Shown here piece by piece: positions 37,120 to 45,578 of a stretch of DNA of 64,000 bases (position 1 is its first letter; each line of letters begins with the position of its first letter). The notes under the pieces are model-generated. The model was not told where the DNA came from. It made no database searches and was given only the letters and a program-made list of their open reading frames with translations. The stretch comes from Saccharibacillus sp. CPCC 101409 (GTDB taxonomy: Bacteria; Bacillota; Bacilli; Paenibacillales; Paenibacillaceae): positions 62,001-126,000 of the forward strand of contig NZ_JAULSA010000005.1 in the NCBI RefSeq assembly GCF_030518235.1, given 5' to 3'. A program made the position numbers and the translations under genes.

Positions 37120-38208
37120 TTACTTCACTTTCCCTTTAAGCTTGTATACGTAAGCCAGCACTTCGGCCACCGCCTGGAACAGATCTCCGGGAACGGTATC
37201 CCCGATCTCGGCCTGGGCGAACAGCGCGCGTGCCAGAGGCTTGTTTTCCATAATCATGACGCCGTTGTTTTTGGCGATCTCCCGAATGCGCAGCGCGAGA
37301 AAATCCTGCCCCTTCGCCACCACTTCCGGAGCCTGCATGCGGTCTCCGTCGTATTTGAGCGCTACCGCGTAATGCGTCGGGTTGGTGATGATCACATCGG
37401 CGCCCGGAACGTCCTGCATCATTCTCTGCATCGCCATCCGGCGCTGACGTTCGCGAATCTTGCCTTTGATCATCGGATCGCCTTCCGCTTTTTTGTATTC
37501 GTCTTTCAAGTCCTGCTTGGACATCCGAATGCCTTTTTCGAATTCGTACTTCTGGTACATATAATCGAACACGCCCAGCAGCAGCAGAGCCGCGCCGATC
37601 TTGATTCCGAGCGATACCGTAACGGAAGACGCAAAATGGAAAATCTCTTCCGCGGTCATGGAGTGAAGTTTGGCGATCTCGCCCAGTTGGGCTTTAAGCG
37701 TCGTATAAACCAAAAAACCGATTACCGTCATTTTCAGAATCGATTTCAAAAATTCGACCAGGGAACGCATCGAAAAAATATTTTTAAAACCTTTGATCGG
37801 GTTAAGCTTGCTGAACTTCGGCTTGAGTCCTTCGGAAACGAACATCAGGCCAAACTGGCCGAAGTTGGCAATAACGGCAATCAGCACGGCGGCGCCGAAA
37901 ACGGGAGCCAGCATCAACATGATTTGCGCCATATACTGCGTCATCATATTCATCACGTTTGCCGTTGTGATATCCATGTTCATGCGATTGATAAAAACAT
38001 CCGTAAACAGTTGAATAATCGTTTTGAGAAAATTGCTGCCGAAAGCCATCAAAATCGCCACCGATACAATCAGCACCGCGGCCCCGGGCAGTTCCTGGCT
38101 TTTGGCTACCTGCCCTTTTTTTCGGCTGTCCTGGCGTTTCTTCGGACTCGCTTTTTCCGTTTTCTCGCCTGCGAACATCTGCAGGTCGAGTTTGTGCCTC
38201 AGCTCCAC
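37120..38208 (-). CDS. flhB: Flagellar export switch protein FlhB
   Basis: Export gate component that changes substrate specificity from hook to filament after self-cleavage. 362 residues with four membrane helices and a cytoplasmic C-terminal domain; the autocleavage site NPTH is at 276-279. The N-terminus LDLQMFAGEKTEKASPKKRQ is the family signature. Start GTG at 38208. Between fliR and flhA. Confidence 0.97.
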   Translation of the reverse strand: MELRHKLDLQMFAGEKTEKASPKKRQDSRKKGQVAKSQELPGAAVLIVSVAILMAFGSNFLKTIIQLFTDVFINRMNMDITTANVMNMMTQYMAQIMLMLAPVFGAAVLIAVIANFGQFGLMFVSEGLKPKFSKLNPIKGFKNIFSMRSLVEFLKSILKMTVIGFLVYTTLKAQLGEIAKLHSMTAEEIFHFASSVTVSLGIKIGAALLLLGVFDYMYQKYEFEKGIRMSKQDLKDEYKKAEGDPMIKGKIRERQRRMAMQRMMQDVPGADVIITNPTHYAVALKYDGDRMQAPEVVAKGQDFLALRIREIAKNNGVMIMENKPLARALFAQAEIGDTVPGDLFQAVAEVLAYVYKLKGKVK

Positions 38209-38235
38209 TGCTCCCGGCTCCTTTCGCTGTCCGTC

Positions 38236-39024
38236 TTACTTCGGCCGGCTGCCTATCGTTCCCAGCAACCCCTGCATCGACTCGGCCATCAGGGAAAACA
38301 AATGGTCGAAAATATATGTCAGGCTCGGCATCAGCATCAAAAGAAGAATCAGGCCTACAATAATCTTGATCGGAATGCCGATAACAAATATATTGAACTG
38401 CGGAGCGGTCTTTGCCAGAAAACCGAGACCGACGTCGGTCAGAAACAGCGACACCATAATCGGTGCGGCCATTTGAAAAGCGACGAGAAAAGAAGCCGCC
38501 AGCGACTTCAGCACAAATTCCGAAACGCTTCCGTCGTAGATCCGCGCAAACAGCTCATTGTCCAACGGTACCCAATTATAGCTGTATACAATCGCGTCCA
38601 GCAGTCTGTGATGACCGTTCATGGCCAGAAACAGCAGCATCGCGATCATGTATTTGAAATTACCCGTAAGCGGCGTAACCGCCCCGGTCGTCGGATCGAA
38701 TACCGTCGCCATCCCGAAGCCGATCTGGATATCCATGATGGCTCCCGCGGTTTGAATCGCCGTAATGATCAGGTAAGCGATATAGCCGAGCATAAGCCCG
38801 ATCAGAACCTCCCGCACGATCAGCAGAATATAGCCGCCGTCGAAAGCGACGCTTTGATTGGTGCCGTAACTCAGATAGATCAGGATTGCGACAAAGCTCG
38901 CCAGGCCGATCTTGAAATTGTTGGGTACGTTCCGCGAAGAAATCAGCGGCGCCACCACAAAAAAAGAAGTTACCCGACAGAAGATCAGCATAAATACCGG
39001 AAAAGCCTGCATGAGCGTTGTCAT
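38236..39024 (-). CDS. fliR: Flagellar export gate protein FliR
   Basis: Integral membrane part of the FliPQR export pore. 262 residues with about six hydrophobic helices; SSRNVPNNFKIGLASFVAIL and IQIGFGMATVFDPTTGAVTP are family-like segments. ATG at 39024, 12 nt after the fliQ stop; a downstream in-frame ATG (MQAFPV) is possible but lacks its own site. Confidence 0.96.
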   Translation of the reverse strand: MTTLMQAFPVFMLIFCRVTSFFVVAPLISSRNVPNNFKIGLASFVAILIYLSYGTNQSVAFDGGYILLIVREVLIGLMLGYIAYLIITAIQTAGAIMDIQIGFGMATVFDPTTGAVTPLTGNFKYMIAMLLFLAMNGHHRLLDAIVYSYNWVPLDNELFARIYDGSVSEFVLKSLAASFLVAFQMAAPIMVSLFLTDVGLGFLAKTAPQFNIFVIGIPIKIIVGLILLLMLMPSLTYIFDHLFSLMAESMQGLLGTIGSRPK

Positions 39025-39036
39025 CTGCGAACCGCC

Positions 39037-39306
39037 TTATCCGACATACCGGTAAAGATTGTTTAAAATATTGTACGTAAAGTCGACCAGCGTATTCAGA
39101 ATCCAGGGTCCGAAAACGAGAATCGACAGCATCACGGCCACGATCTTCGGCACAAACGCAAGCGTCTGTTCCTGGATCTGCGTCGTCGCCTGAAAAATAC
39201 TGACGAGCAGGCCGACGACGAGTCCGAGGACCAGCATCGGCGCGCTGGCTTTCAGCACAACGTAGATAGCCTGTCCCGCAAGACCGATAATGAAATTCGC
39301 ATCCAT
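39037..39306 (-). CDS. fliQ: Flagellar export gate protein FliQ
   Basis: Small two-helix member of the FliPQR pore. 89 residues, the usual length, with helices around 13-38 and 48-75 and the segment FQATTQIQEQTLAFVPKI between them, a family hallmark. ATG at 39306 behind GGGAGGAG; an in-frame ATG eight codons earlier precedes the ribosome binding site. Confidence 0.96.
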   Translation of the reverse strand: MDANFIIGLAGQAIYVVLKASAPMLVLGLVVGLLVSIFQATTQIQEQTLAFVPKIVAVMLSILVFGPWILNTLVDFTYNILNNLYRYVG

Positions 39307-39340
39307 GCGTTTCTCCTCCCGATTATCCAAGGTGCCGAAG

Positions 39341-40117
39341 CTATCCCGACCCGAAGCTGAGCAGCAGCGACTTGACGACCAGATACCAGCCGTCGACGAG
39401 CACGAACAGCAGAATCTTGAACGGCAGCGAAATTACGGTTGGCGGAAGCATCATCATCCCCATCGCCATCAGAGTGCTGGATACGACGATATCGATCACC
39501 AGAAACGGAATATAAATCATGAATCCCATTTGAAACGCCGTTTTCAATTCGCTGATCGCATAAGCCGGAACCATCACGGTCAGCGGAATATCTTCGAAGG
39601 TATCCGGTTTCTCCGCGCCGGTATAATCCATAAACAGCAGCAGGTCTTTTTCCCGGGTATGCTTGAACATAAATTCCTTGATCGGCACGGACGCTTCGTC
39701 CAACGCTTCCATCTGCGTCATTTCGCCGCGGATATAAGGCTGGAGCGCCGTATCGTTGATCGTCGACAACGTCGGGGACATGATAAAAAGCGTCAAAAAA
39801 AGCGCCAGTCCCACGAGCACCTGATTCGGCGGCATCTGCTGCGTACCGAGCGACGTTCTGACGAAACTGAGCACAATAACGATGCGGGTGAAGCTCGTCA
39901 TCAGCACCAGCAGAGCCGGCGCGATGCTGAGCACGCTGATCAATAGAAGTACCGACAGGGTGCTTGTTGCGGGCGCTCCGCTCGAATCGTCTCCGCCTAC
40001 CTGAATATCGATATTCGGTATGGGATTGTCCGTGCCGGCCGCATGAACCTGCGGCAGCACATGGATGGACAAAACGACGATCAGGAACGCAAAAGCAATA
40101 ATCAACTTTTTTTTCAT
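39341..40117 (-). CDS. fliP: Flagellar export gate protein FliP
   Basis: Core of the export pore. 258 residues with an N-terminal signal peptide (about 1-26, VHAAG cleavage region) and four membrane helices. Family signatures: TSFTRIVIVLSFVRTSLGTQ and PAYAISELKTAFQMGFMIYI. ATG at 40117 overlaps the fliO stop by four bases. Confidence 0.97.
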   Translation of the reverse strand: MKKKLIIAFAFLIVVLSIHVLPQVHAAGTDNPIPNIDIQVGGDDSSGAPATSTLSVLLLISVLSIAPALLVLMTSFTRIVIVLSFVRTSLGTQQMPPNQVLVGLALFLTLFIMSPTLSTINDTALQPYIRGEMTQMEALDEASVPIKEFMFKHTREKDLLLFMDYTGAEKPDTFEDIPLTVMVPAYAISELKTAFQMGFMIYIPFLVIDIVVSSTLMAMGMMMLPPTVISLPFKILLFVLVDGWYLVVKSLLLSFGSG

Positions 40118-40653
40118 GGTTCCCTCGATCGGTCAGCAGATTCTTCTTTTTCCAGCAGATCGTCGACTTTGCGCCGACGTTCCGACGCCTCGCGCAAACG
40201 CGTTTCGAACAATTCCTGGAACGAAGCCGACTCAAGTTCTTCCGCTTCGGAAGAAGCGCCGCCGCTTCGGAATCTGGATGTCAATTTCTCCGCCCAGGCG
40301 GGCAAAGAGATGTTCGGGCCGGCATCGCCTTGCTCCAGCGCCTCGATCAGCTTTTCCACCTCCCCGGCTTCGGAGATTTTATCGATCAGCGAAATATTCT
40401 CGCCTACGCCGATCAGATAAACGCTTCCGCCGATTTCGACGATTTGCAGCGATTTGTTTTGGCCGAGCCCGACTCCGCCGAGCGTCCGGACGGAGCGGCC
40501 CCCGAACCAGCCCCGATTTTTTTTACCGAGATACCGGATCAAAAAAACGATCAGGGCCACAATCGCGATCAGGACGAAGATGACCCATACCAGGTAAGAA
40601 TACGCGCCGGTATTCGCCGCGAAGTCCGGCCGACCTTCGTTCATTAAAAGCAT
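40114..40653 (-). CDS. fliO: Flagellar biosynthesis protein FliO (FliZ of Bacillus)
   Basis: Assembly factor for the FliP ring. 179 residues: one membrane helix at about 20-42, then a basic segment and a compact SH3-like region containing LQIVEIGGSVYLIGVGENIS, and a variable charged tail. The family is poorly conserved, so position between cheY and fliP carries weight. ATG at 40653 behind GGGGA. Confidence 0.88.
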   Translation of the reverse strand: MLLMNEGRPDFAANTGAYSYLVWVIFVLIAIVALIVFLIRYLGKKNRGWFGGRSVRTLGGVGLGQNKSLQIVEIGGSVYLIGVGENISLIDKISEAGEVEKLIEALEQGDAGPNISLPAWAEKLTSRFRSGGASSEAEELESASFQELFETRLREASERRRKVDDLLEKEESADRSREP

Positions 40654-40669
40654 GGGCGCATCCCCGTTC

Positions 40670-41035
40670 TTACGCGCCGAGCGTCTTGTTGATGGCTTCG
40701 ACCACGCGGTCCGATTGGAACGGTTTGACGATAAAGTCTTTGGCTCCGGCCTGAATGGCGTCGATAACCATCGCCTGTTGTCCCATGGCGGAGCACATAA
40801 TCACTTTCGCGCCGGCGTCGATTTTTTTGATTTCTTTCAAAGCCGCGATTCCGTCCATTTCCGGCATGGTGATATCCATCGTGATCAGATCCGGTTTAAG
40901 CTCCTTGAATTTTTCGATAGCCTGCGAGCCGTCCTGAGCTTCCCCCACGACCTCGAAGCCGTTTTTTGTCAGAATATCTCTGATCATCATCCGCATAAAA
41001 GCTGCATCGTCCACGATAAGAATACGGTTTGCCAT
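40670..41035 (-). CDS. cheY: Chemotaxis response regulator CheY
   Basis: Single-domain receiver that, when phosphorylated by CheA, binds FliM and FliY at the switch. 121 residues; acidic pair D9-D10, phosphorylated D54 in LITMDITMPEMDG, S82 and K104 (VKPF) are all present. ATG at 41035, 29 nt after fliY. Confidence 0.97.
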   Translation of the reverse strand: MANRILIVDDAAFMRMMIRDILTKNGFEVVGEAQDGSQAIEKFKELKPDLITMDITMPEMDGIAALKEIKKIDAGAKVIMCSAMGQQAMVIDAIQAGAKDFIVKPFQSDRVVEAINKTLGA

Positions 41036-41064
41036 TGATTAAAAATCCTCCCTGTCGATTTACG

Positions 41065-42399
41065 TTATTGTAAGTTTTGAATCCGGTCCCACTGGCTGAC
41101 GATATCCGTCACGCGCACACCGAAGTTTTCGTCGATGACGACAACTTCGCCCTTGGCGATCAATTTGTTGTTGACCAGGATGTCGACCGGCTCGCCCGCA
41201 AGCTTGTCCAGCTCGACAATGGAACCCTGGGACAATTCCAAAATATCTTTAATCTGCTTTTGGGTCCTTCCTAATTCTACGGTTACTTTGAGGGGAATGT
41301 CCATCAATAATCCCAAATTATTTTCGCCGCCGGCCGCATAGCCGTTCCCCTGCAGATTGCCGAATTGCACAGGCTGTACGTTTACGTCGCGTCCCGGCGC
41401 CGTTCCGAAATGATTCGGCTGCGGAGGCTGCTGCTGCATCGGCATCTGGCCGTATCCCGGATAAGGCATGCCGTAGTCCGGCTGGCCCGGAGCGCCGTAT
41501 CCCGGATAGCCGTTCGGAGGCTGCTGCATCGGAGCTCCGTATGGCGGCATTCCCTGCTGCTGAGCGGCATAAGGGTCCGGGTAAGGATTGTTCTGAACGG
41601 GCGGCGTCTGCGCCTGCGGAGGCGGCGTTTGAGCCGGCTGCTGAGGCGTTTCCTGAGCCTGCGGCTGCGGAGCCGGCTCGGCGGCCTGCGGAGCTTCTTC
41701 CTCCGGCCCGCCTCCCAGCAGCATGCCGACCATATTTTTGGCGAAATCGATCGTAATCAGCTGCATGATGGTTGAATCAATCAAATCTCCGATCAGGAGG
41801 CGGAACGACACTTTGATCAGGGTTTCCTCAACCGGAAGATTGCTGACTCCGTCTCCGTTGCTGACATCGAGGATATCGATAGCCGGAGGCGATATGTTGA
41901 CAAAGCGATTGAAGATGGTGGACATGGACGTCGCGGAAGAACCCATCATCTGGTTCATGGCTTCCTGCACGGCGCTGATATGGATTTCGTTCAGCTCTTC
42001 GTCCTGAGGATCCCCTTCCCCGCCAAGCATCAGGTCGGCGATGATCTGCGCGTCTCTCGTCTTGATTACGAGGGAATTGATTCCTTGAAAACCGTCGACG
42101 TAATTGACGTGCACGGCGACGTGGGGTTTCGGAAATTCGGATTCGAACTCGCTTCTTGTGATCACGGAAACTTTGGGTGTCGTAATATCGACTTTTCGGC
42201 CAAGCAGCGTGGACAATGCCGTCGCGGCGCTGCCGAACGTGATATTTCCGATTTCGCCCAGCGCATCCTGTTCGAGCGGGGTCAGGAAATCGTCGATGTT
42301 TCCGCTTGAAGCGGCCGCCGCCGGCTCTTCGTCGTCCGAAGCGGACTGTCTGAGCAGCGCGTCGATCTCTTCCTGGGACAAATAATCTTTACTCGTCAA
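41065..42399 (-). CDS. fliY: Flagellar switch protein FliY (FliN/CheC fusion)
   Basis: Switch component that also dephosphorylates CheY-P. About 444 residues: N-terminal CheY-P-binding peptide LSQEEIDALLRQ; a CheC-like domain (about 35-230) with LGEIGNITFGSAATALSTLL and QEAMNQMMGSSATSMST repeats; a Pro/Gln/Gly/Tyr-rich linker of about 120 residues with PGYG and QQPP motifs; and a C-terminal SpoA/FliN domain (IPLKVTVELGRTQKQIKDIL). The start is uncertain: I favour TTG at 42399 (AAGGAG nine bases upstream, 29 nt shorter overlap with fliM), while ATG at 42417 is possible. Confidence 0.93.
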   Translation of the reverse strand: MTSKDYLSQEEIDALLRQSASDDEEPAAAASSGNIDDFLTPLEQDALGEIGNITFGSAATALSTLLGRKVDITTPKVSVITRSEFESEFPKPHVAVHVNYVDGFQGINSLVIKTRDAQIIADLMLGGEGDPQDEELNEIHISAVQEAMNQMMGSSATSMSTIFNRFVNISPPAIDILDVSNGDGVSNLPVEETLIKVSFRLLIGDLIDSTIMQLITIDFAKNMVGMLLGGGPEEEAPQAAEPAPQPQAQETPQQPAQTPPPQAQTPPVQNNPYPDPYAAQQQGMPPYGAPMQQPPNGYPGYGAPGQPDYGMPYPGYGQMPMQQQPPQPNHFGTAPGRDVNVQPVQFGNLQGNGYAAGGENNLGLLMDIPLKVTVELGRTQKQIKDILELSQGSIVELDKLAGEPVDILVNNKLIAKGEVVVIDENFGVRVTDIVSQWDRIQNLQ

Positions 42400-43387
42400 A
42401 TTCCTCAACTCCTTCATTGACGATCTCGTCGATTTGCACGGCTACCCGGTCTTTGATCATGCCTGGGCTGCCGATGAATTTCAGTCTTTCGCCAACCCGG
42501 ATGGCCAGCCCGTCTTCCGTGGCTTTATTGAGCGTAACCACATCGCCCGGCGCCAGGCTGAGAAATTCGCGGATGGTCAACTGCGATTCGCCGAGCTCGG
42601 CAATAACCGGAAGCTCGGCGCGATTGACCCGTTCGCGCAGTGCTTCGAGTTCCTCGGGAGCACGCGCTTTTTTCTGCGAAACGAACCAGTGATGGACGGA
42701 CAACTTGGACATGATCGGCTCGATGACCACGTGGGGAATACACAGATTGATCATTCCGCTCGTTTCGCCGATTTTGGTGCTCAGCGAGATCAGCGCGATC
42801 GTTTCGTTCGGCGATACGATCTGCATAAACTGCGGATTGGTCTCCAGCGCTTCCATTCTCGGCGAAATATCGTAGACCGTTTTCCAAGCTTCCTGTAGGT
42901 TGTCCAGCGCCCGGCTGAATATCCGTTCCATAATCATCGTTTCGATCTCGGTTAGCGCTCCCGGTTTGACCGGGGCCGTCCCGCTGCCTCCCAGCATCCG
43001 GTCCACCATCGCATACGCGATATTCGGATGGACTTCCAGCACCATCCGACCTTCCAGCGGCTCCGCTTCGAAAATGTTCAGAACGGTCATTTTCGGAATG
43101 GAGCGGATGAATTCGTCGTAAGGAAGCTGCTCGACCTGCACAACGCTGATTTGAACGAAGGTGCGAAGCTGGGCGGAGAAATAAGTCGTCAAATAGCGGG
43201 CAAAGTTCTCGTGAATCCGGGTAAGGCTTCGAATATGATCTTTCGAAAAACGAACCGCTCTTTTGAAGTCGTATGAACGGATTTTGCGCTGCGTTTCTTC
43301 TTTTTTAAGTTCTTCCGCGTCCATTTCGCCCGACGAGAGCGCGGCTAACAGAGCGTCGATTTCGTTCTGGGATAATACATCGACCAA
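42389..43387 (-). CDS. fliM: Flagellar motor switch protein FliM
   Basis: Middle C-ring protein that receives CheY-P. 332 residues: N-terminal VDVLSQNEIDALLAALSSGE is the CheY-P-binding peptide, followed by the middle domain and a C-terminal SpoA domain. I choose TTG at 43387 because GGAGG is eight bases upstream; the in-frame GTG three codons earlier is part of that site. Overlaps fliY. Confidence 0.95.
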   Translation of the reverse strand: MVDVLSQNEIDALLAALSSGEMDAEELKKEETQRKIRSYDFKRAVRFSKDHIRSLTRIHENFARYLTTYFSAQLRTFVQISVVQVEQLPYDEFIRSIPKMTVLNIFEAEPLEGRMVLEVHPNIAYAMVDRMLGGSGTAPVKPGALTEIETMIMERIFSRALDNLQEAWKTVYDISPRMEALETNPQFMQIVSPNETIALISLSTKIGETSGMINLCIPHVVIEPIMSKLSVHHWFVSQKKARAPEELEALRERVNRAELPVIAELGESQLTIREFLSLAPGDVVTLNKATEDGLAIRVGERLKFIGSPGMIKDRVAVQIDEIVNEGVEEFDE

Positions 43388-43413
43388 GCCTTTCACCTCC
43401 CTCCCATAGACAC

Positions 43414-43435
43414 GGCCGCGTTATCGCTCGCGGCC
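43414..43435 (-). other. Hairpin between fliL and fliM
   Basis: As transcribed, GGCCGCG pairs with CGCGGCC around an 8-nt loop in the 79-nt spacer. No T-tract follows. Possibly an mRNA-stability or processing element inside the operon. Confidence 0.35.
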
Positions 43436-43466
43436 CGATTAATGCGCGGACGGCGCTTGTACGCCG

Positions 43467-43937
43467 TCAAATGCTTGCCAGCAGGAAGTTGGTGATACTG
43501 ACGTCCACGACCTCGCCTTCCGGCAGCGCCTTGTTGATCAGATTTTTAAGCTTCGTATTCAGCTGCGTTTTGCCTTTTGCGGTGCTGACACTTTCCGGCG
43601 TCGTGCTCGCCAGCGTCATCAGAACGATCGGCTTGATCGTGATATCTTTGATTTCATCGAATTCCGCTTTCGTTTTCGCGCTGTCGAGCTGGAACGAGAA
43701 GTCGATCTGCACGATATAGGAAGGGTCGGACAAATTGGTTTTGATCCCGGTCATGTCGGAACTTTGCGCCACGATCTGCTTGGCGGTCAGTTTTTTCACT
43801 TCCTGCTTCGTTTCTTCTTTTCCCGCAGCGGCATTCGCGTCTTTGCTGTGGCCCCCCCCGAGTACAAGGAACACGGCGACAACGATCAGCGTGATAGCCA
43901 GGAACATCGTAATGATCCATGGCAGCAGTTTCTTCAT
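43467..43937 (-). CDS. fliL: Flagellar basal body-associated protein FliL
   Basis: Single-pass membrane protein around the stator. 156 residues: membrane helix at about 7-28, then a variable linker and a periplasm-type stomatin-like domain (YIVQIDFSFQLDSAKTKAEF ... GEVVDVSITNFLLASI). ATG at 43937 overlaps the flbD stop by 4 nt. Confidence 0.93.
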   Translation of the reverse strand: MKKLLPWIITMFLAITLIVVAVFLVLGGGHSKDANAAAGKEETKQEVKKLTAKQIVAQSSDMTGIKTNLSDPSYIVQIDFSFQLDSAKTKAEFDEIKDITIKPIVLMTLASTTPESVSTAKGKTQLNTKLKNLINKALPEGEVVDVSITNFLLASI

Positions 43938-44158
43938 TCTTCTTCCCCCGTATGCTGCACTTTCACCGAAGCGCTGTGCAGGCCGATTGCGGCATAATAT
44001 TCAGTCATCAGCCCGACAACCTCCGCGGCTTTCTCAAGCACGATCATCCGCTTGCCGTTGACCAGCGTGACGTAAGTGTCCGGCGTTTCTTCAACCATTT
44101 CGATCTGCAGCGCGTTAAGCCACAGAGGCGAACCGTTTAAGCGTGTCACTGGAATCAT
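43934..44158 (-). CDS. swrD: FlbD/SwrD family flagellar protein
   Basis: 74 residues beginning MIPVTRLNGSPLWLNALQIE, the FlbD family signature. The B. subtilis homologue SwrD (YlzI) raises stator power for swarming. ATG at 44158 follows GGAGGG; overlaps fliL. Position between flgE and fliL is conserved. Confidence 0.92.
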   Translation of the reverse strand: MIPVTRLNGSPLWLNALQIEMVEETPDTYVTLVNGKRMIVLEKAAEVVGLMTEYYAAIGLHSASVKVQHTGEEE

Positions 44159-44178
44159 GGATACCCTCCCGTAAAGTT

Positions 44179-44213
44179 AGCGGAAAAGAGGCCGCTCGGC
44201 TCTCTCTTCCGCT
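44179..44213 (-). other. Stable 12-bp hairpin between flgE and swrD
   Basis: As transcribed, AGCGGAAGAGAG pairs with CTCTTTTCCGCT (one G-T pair) around an 11-nt loop, just after the flgE stop. No T-tract follows (AACTTTACGG), so it may protect the 3' side of flgE mRNA or mark processing rather than terminate. Confidence 0.5.
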
Positions 44214-44227
44214 GCTATTCATTACGA

Positions 44228-45052
44228 TTAACGTTTCAGGTTGACGACTTCTTGCAGCATTTCGTCGGAAGTGGTGATGATTCTCGAGTTGGCCTGGAAG
44301 CCGCGCTGCGCGGTAATCATTTCCGTGAATTCGCTGGTCAGGTCGACGTTGGACATTTCGAGCTGGCCGGTTACGATGGCGCCGGCTCCGGCGTTGCCGT
44401 CTCCTGCTTCAAACGCAATTGTTTCTCCAGCCGGCATCGCGTTCAGTCCTACACGATACAGATTGCCGCCTGCTTTCTCAAGACCTTCCGGGTTGCGAAC
44501 CACGACACGAGCCAGCGTATTATCCGTCGAAACTTCGCCGTCCGCGCTCTTGATAGATACAACTCCGTTGCTGCCGATACCGAATGTCGAACCTGTCGGA
44601 ATCGTAATTGCCGCCCCTTCGGTATTCAGTACGTACATTCCGTCCGAAGTCACCAGGCTGCCCTGACCGTCGACATGGAAGTCTCCCGCGCGGGTCAGAA
44701 ACGCATCACCTACCGCGGTTCCATCAGGCGTAAGTCCTACCGCGAAAAATCCGTCGCCGTCGATCCGCATATCCGTCGGGTTGTTGGTCGTCATTGCGCT
44801 GCCCGGCAGGTGCATCGTGTCAATCGAACCGATGGAAACGCCCAAGCCGATTTGCTTTGCATTGGAACCGCCCGAAGTCTGATCCACCGGAGCCGTCGCG
44901 CTCGAGGCGCTCTGGCTCAGGATATCTTTGAACATCACTCGCGAAGATTTGAATCCGACCGTGTTGACATTGGCGATGTTGTTGCCGATTACGTCGAGTT
45001 TCGTTTGGAAGCCTTTCATGCCCGACACGCCCGAATACATGGATCTTAACAT
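44228..45052 (-). CDS. flgE: Flagellar hook protein FlgE (short Bacillus type, often annotated FlgG)
   Basis: 274 residues, starting MLRSMYSGVSGMKGFQTKLD and ending in the rod/hook C-terminal segment TSEFTEMITAQRGFQANSRI. The N-terminal NNIANVNTVGFKSSRV is the family signature. In B. subtilis the equivalent gene of the fla/che operon encodes the hook subunit, formerly called FlgG. Its length is between rod and typical hook proteins, so the name is partly convention. ATG at 45052 behind AGGAGG; a 151-nt spacer with repeat copy B lies upstream. Confidence 0.92.
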   Translation of the reverse strand: MLRSMYSGVSGMKGFQTKLDVIGNNIANVNTVGFKSSRVMFKDILSQSASSATAPVDQTSGGSNAKQIGLGVSIGSIDTMHLPGSAMTTNNPTDMRIDGDGFFAVGLTPDGTAVGDAFLTRAGDFHVDGQGSLVTSDGMYVLNTEGAAITIPTGSTFGIGSNGVVSIKSADGEVSTDNTLARVVVRNPEGLEKAGGNLYRVGLNAMPAGETIAFEAGDGNAGAGAIVTGQLEMSNVDLTSEFTEMITAQRGFQANSRIITTSDEMLQEVVNLKR

Positions 45053-45120
45053 TGAATGATTCCTCCTATGATTTCGCTCATTAGATTTTGCATAACTTTA
45101 TTTTACGGGACTTTCTCAAA

Positions 45121-45209
45121 AAACCCTAGGCTAAAAAGTGCTATTTTTTGCCGTTTCAAGCGGTCCACGGCAACCCGGCTTCCTATCGGTCCGGCCGGTA
45201 GTACTAGGA
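45121..45209 (-). repeat. Structured repeat copy B, upstream of flgE
   Basis: One of two related elements in this operon (the other at 50578-50665). Conserved blocks, in plus-strand sense: AGGCTAAAAAGTGCTATT at 45128-45145 (identical 18-mer), TTCCTATCGG at 45180-45189, and GTACTAGGA at 45201-45209, spaced almost exactly as in copy A. As transcribed, TTCCTA...TAGGAA can pair, ACCGGC pairs with GCCGGGT region, and TTGCCGT pairs with ACGGCAA, followed by the 18-mer complement and a T6 run. The distal block overlaps the stop of the upstream TIGR02530-type gene. Confidence 0.7.
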
Positions 45210-45578
45210 AACAATGACGGCACTGTCGATTTGCGTAAACACATTGTCTTTCATGGAGCTTCCGTCCATCGCCGTCACGACGGTTCGGTTGCGAACATTG
45301 ACGATTAAAGCCATGTCCTGCATGAGTACAAGCGATTCTTTGGAGCCTTTGGCCGCCGCTTTGTCGATGGCGCTGCCGATCTTGCGAAGCTGATCGGTAT
45401 TCAGCTGAATCCCTCGTTGTTCAAGCCGTTTGGAGGCATGTCCGCTGAACTTCAGCAGCTTGTCTTCGAGCACGGACTGAAAGCTGTCCGTCGTCGTGAC
45501 ATTGGAAGAGGTATTTCTTGCAGCCGCGGGAGGAAGTTTGGCCGGATAAAGCTGGCCTATGCGGATCGGTTCGCTCAT
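45204..45578 (-). CDS. TIGR02530-type flagellar operon protein
   Basis: 124 residues, soluble. The core KFSGHASKRLEQRGIQLNTD and LVNVR-like NVRNRTVVTAMDGSSMKDNV match my recollection of the flagellar operon protein family TIGR02530, encoded between flgD and flgE in many Bacillota. Molecular role unknown; its position suggests hook assembly. The ATG at 45578 overlaps the flgD stop (ATGA), with GGAGGTG eight bases upstream. Confidence 0.85.
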   Translation of the reverse strand: MSEPIRIGQLYPAKLPPAAARNTSSNVTTTDSFQSVLEDKLLKFSGHASKRLEQRGIQLNTDQLRKIGSAIDKAAAKGSKESLVLMQDMALIVNVRNRTVVTAMDGSSMKDNVFTQIDSAVIVS

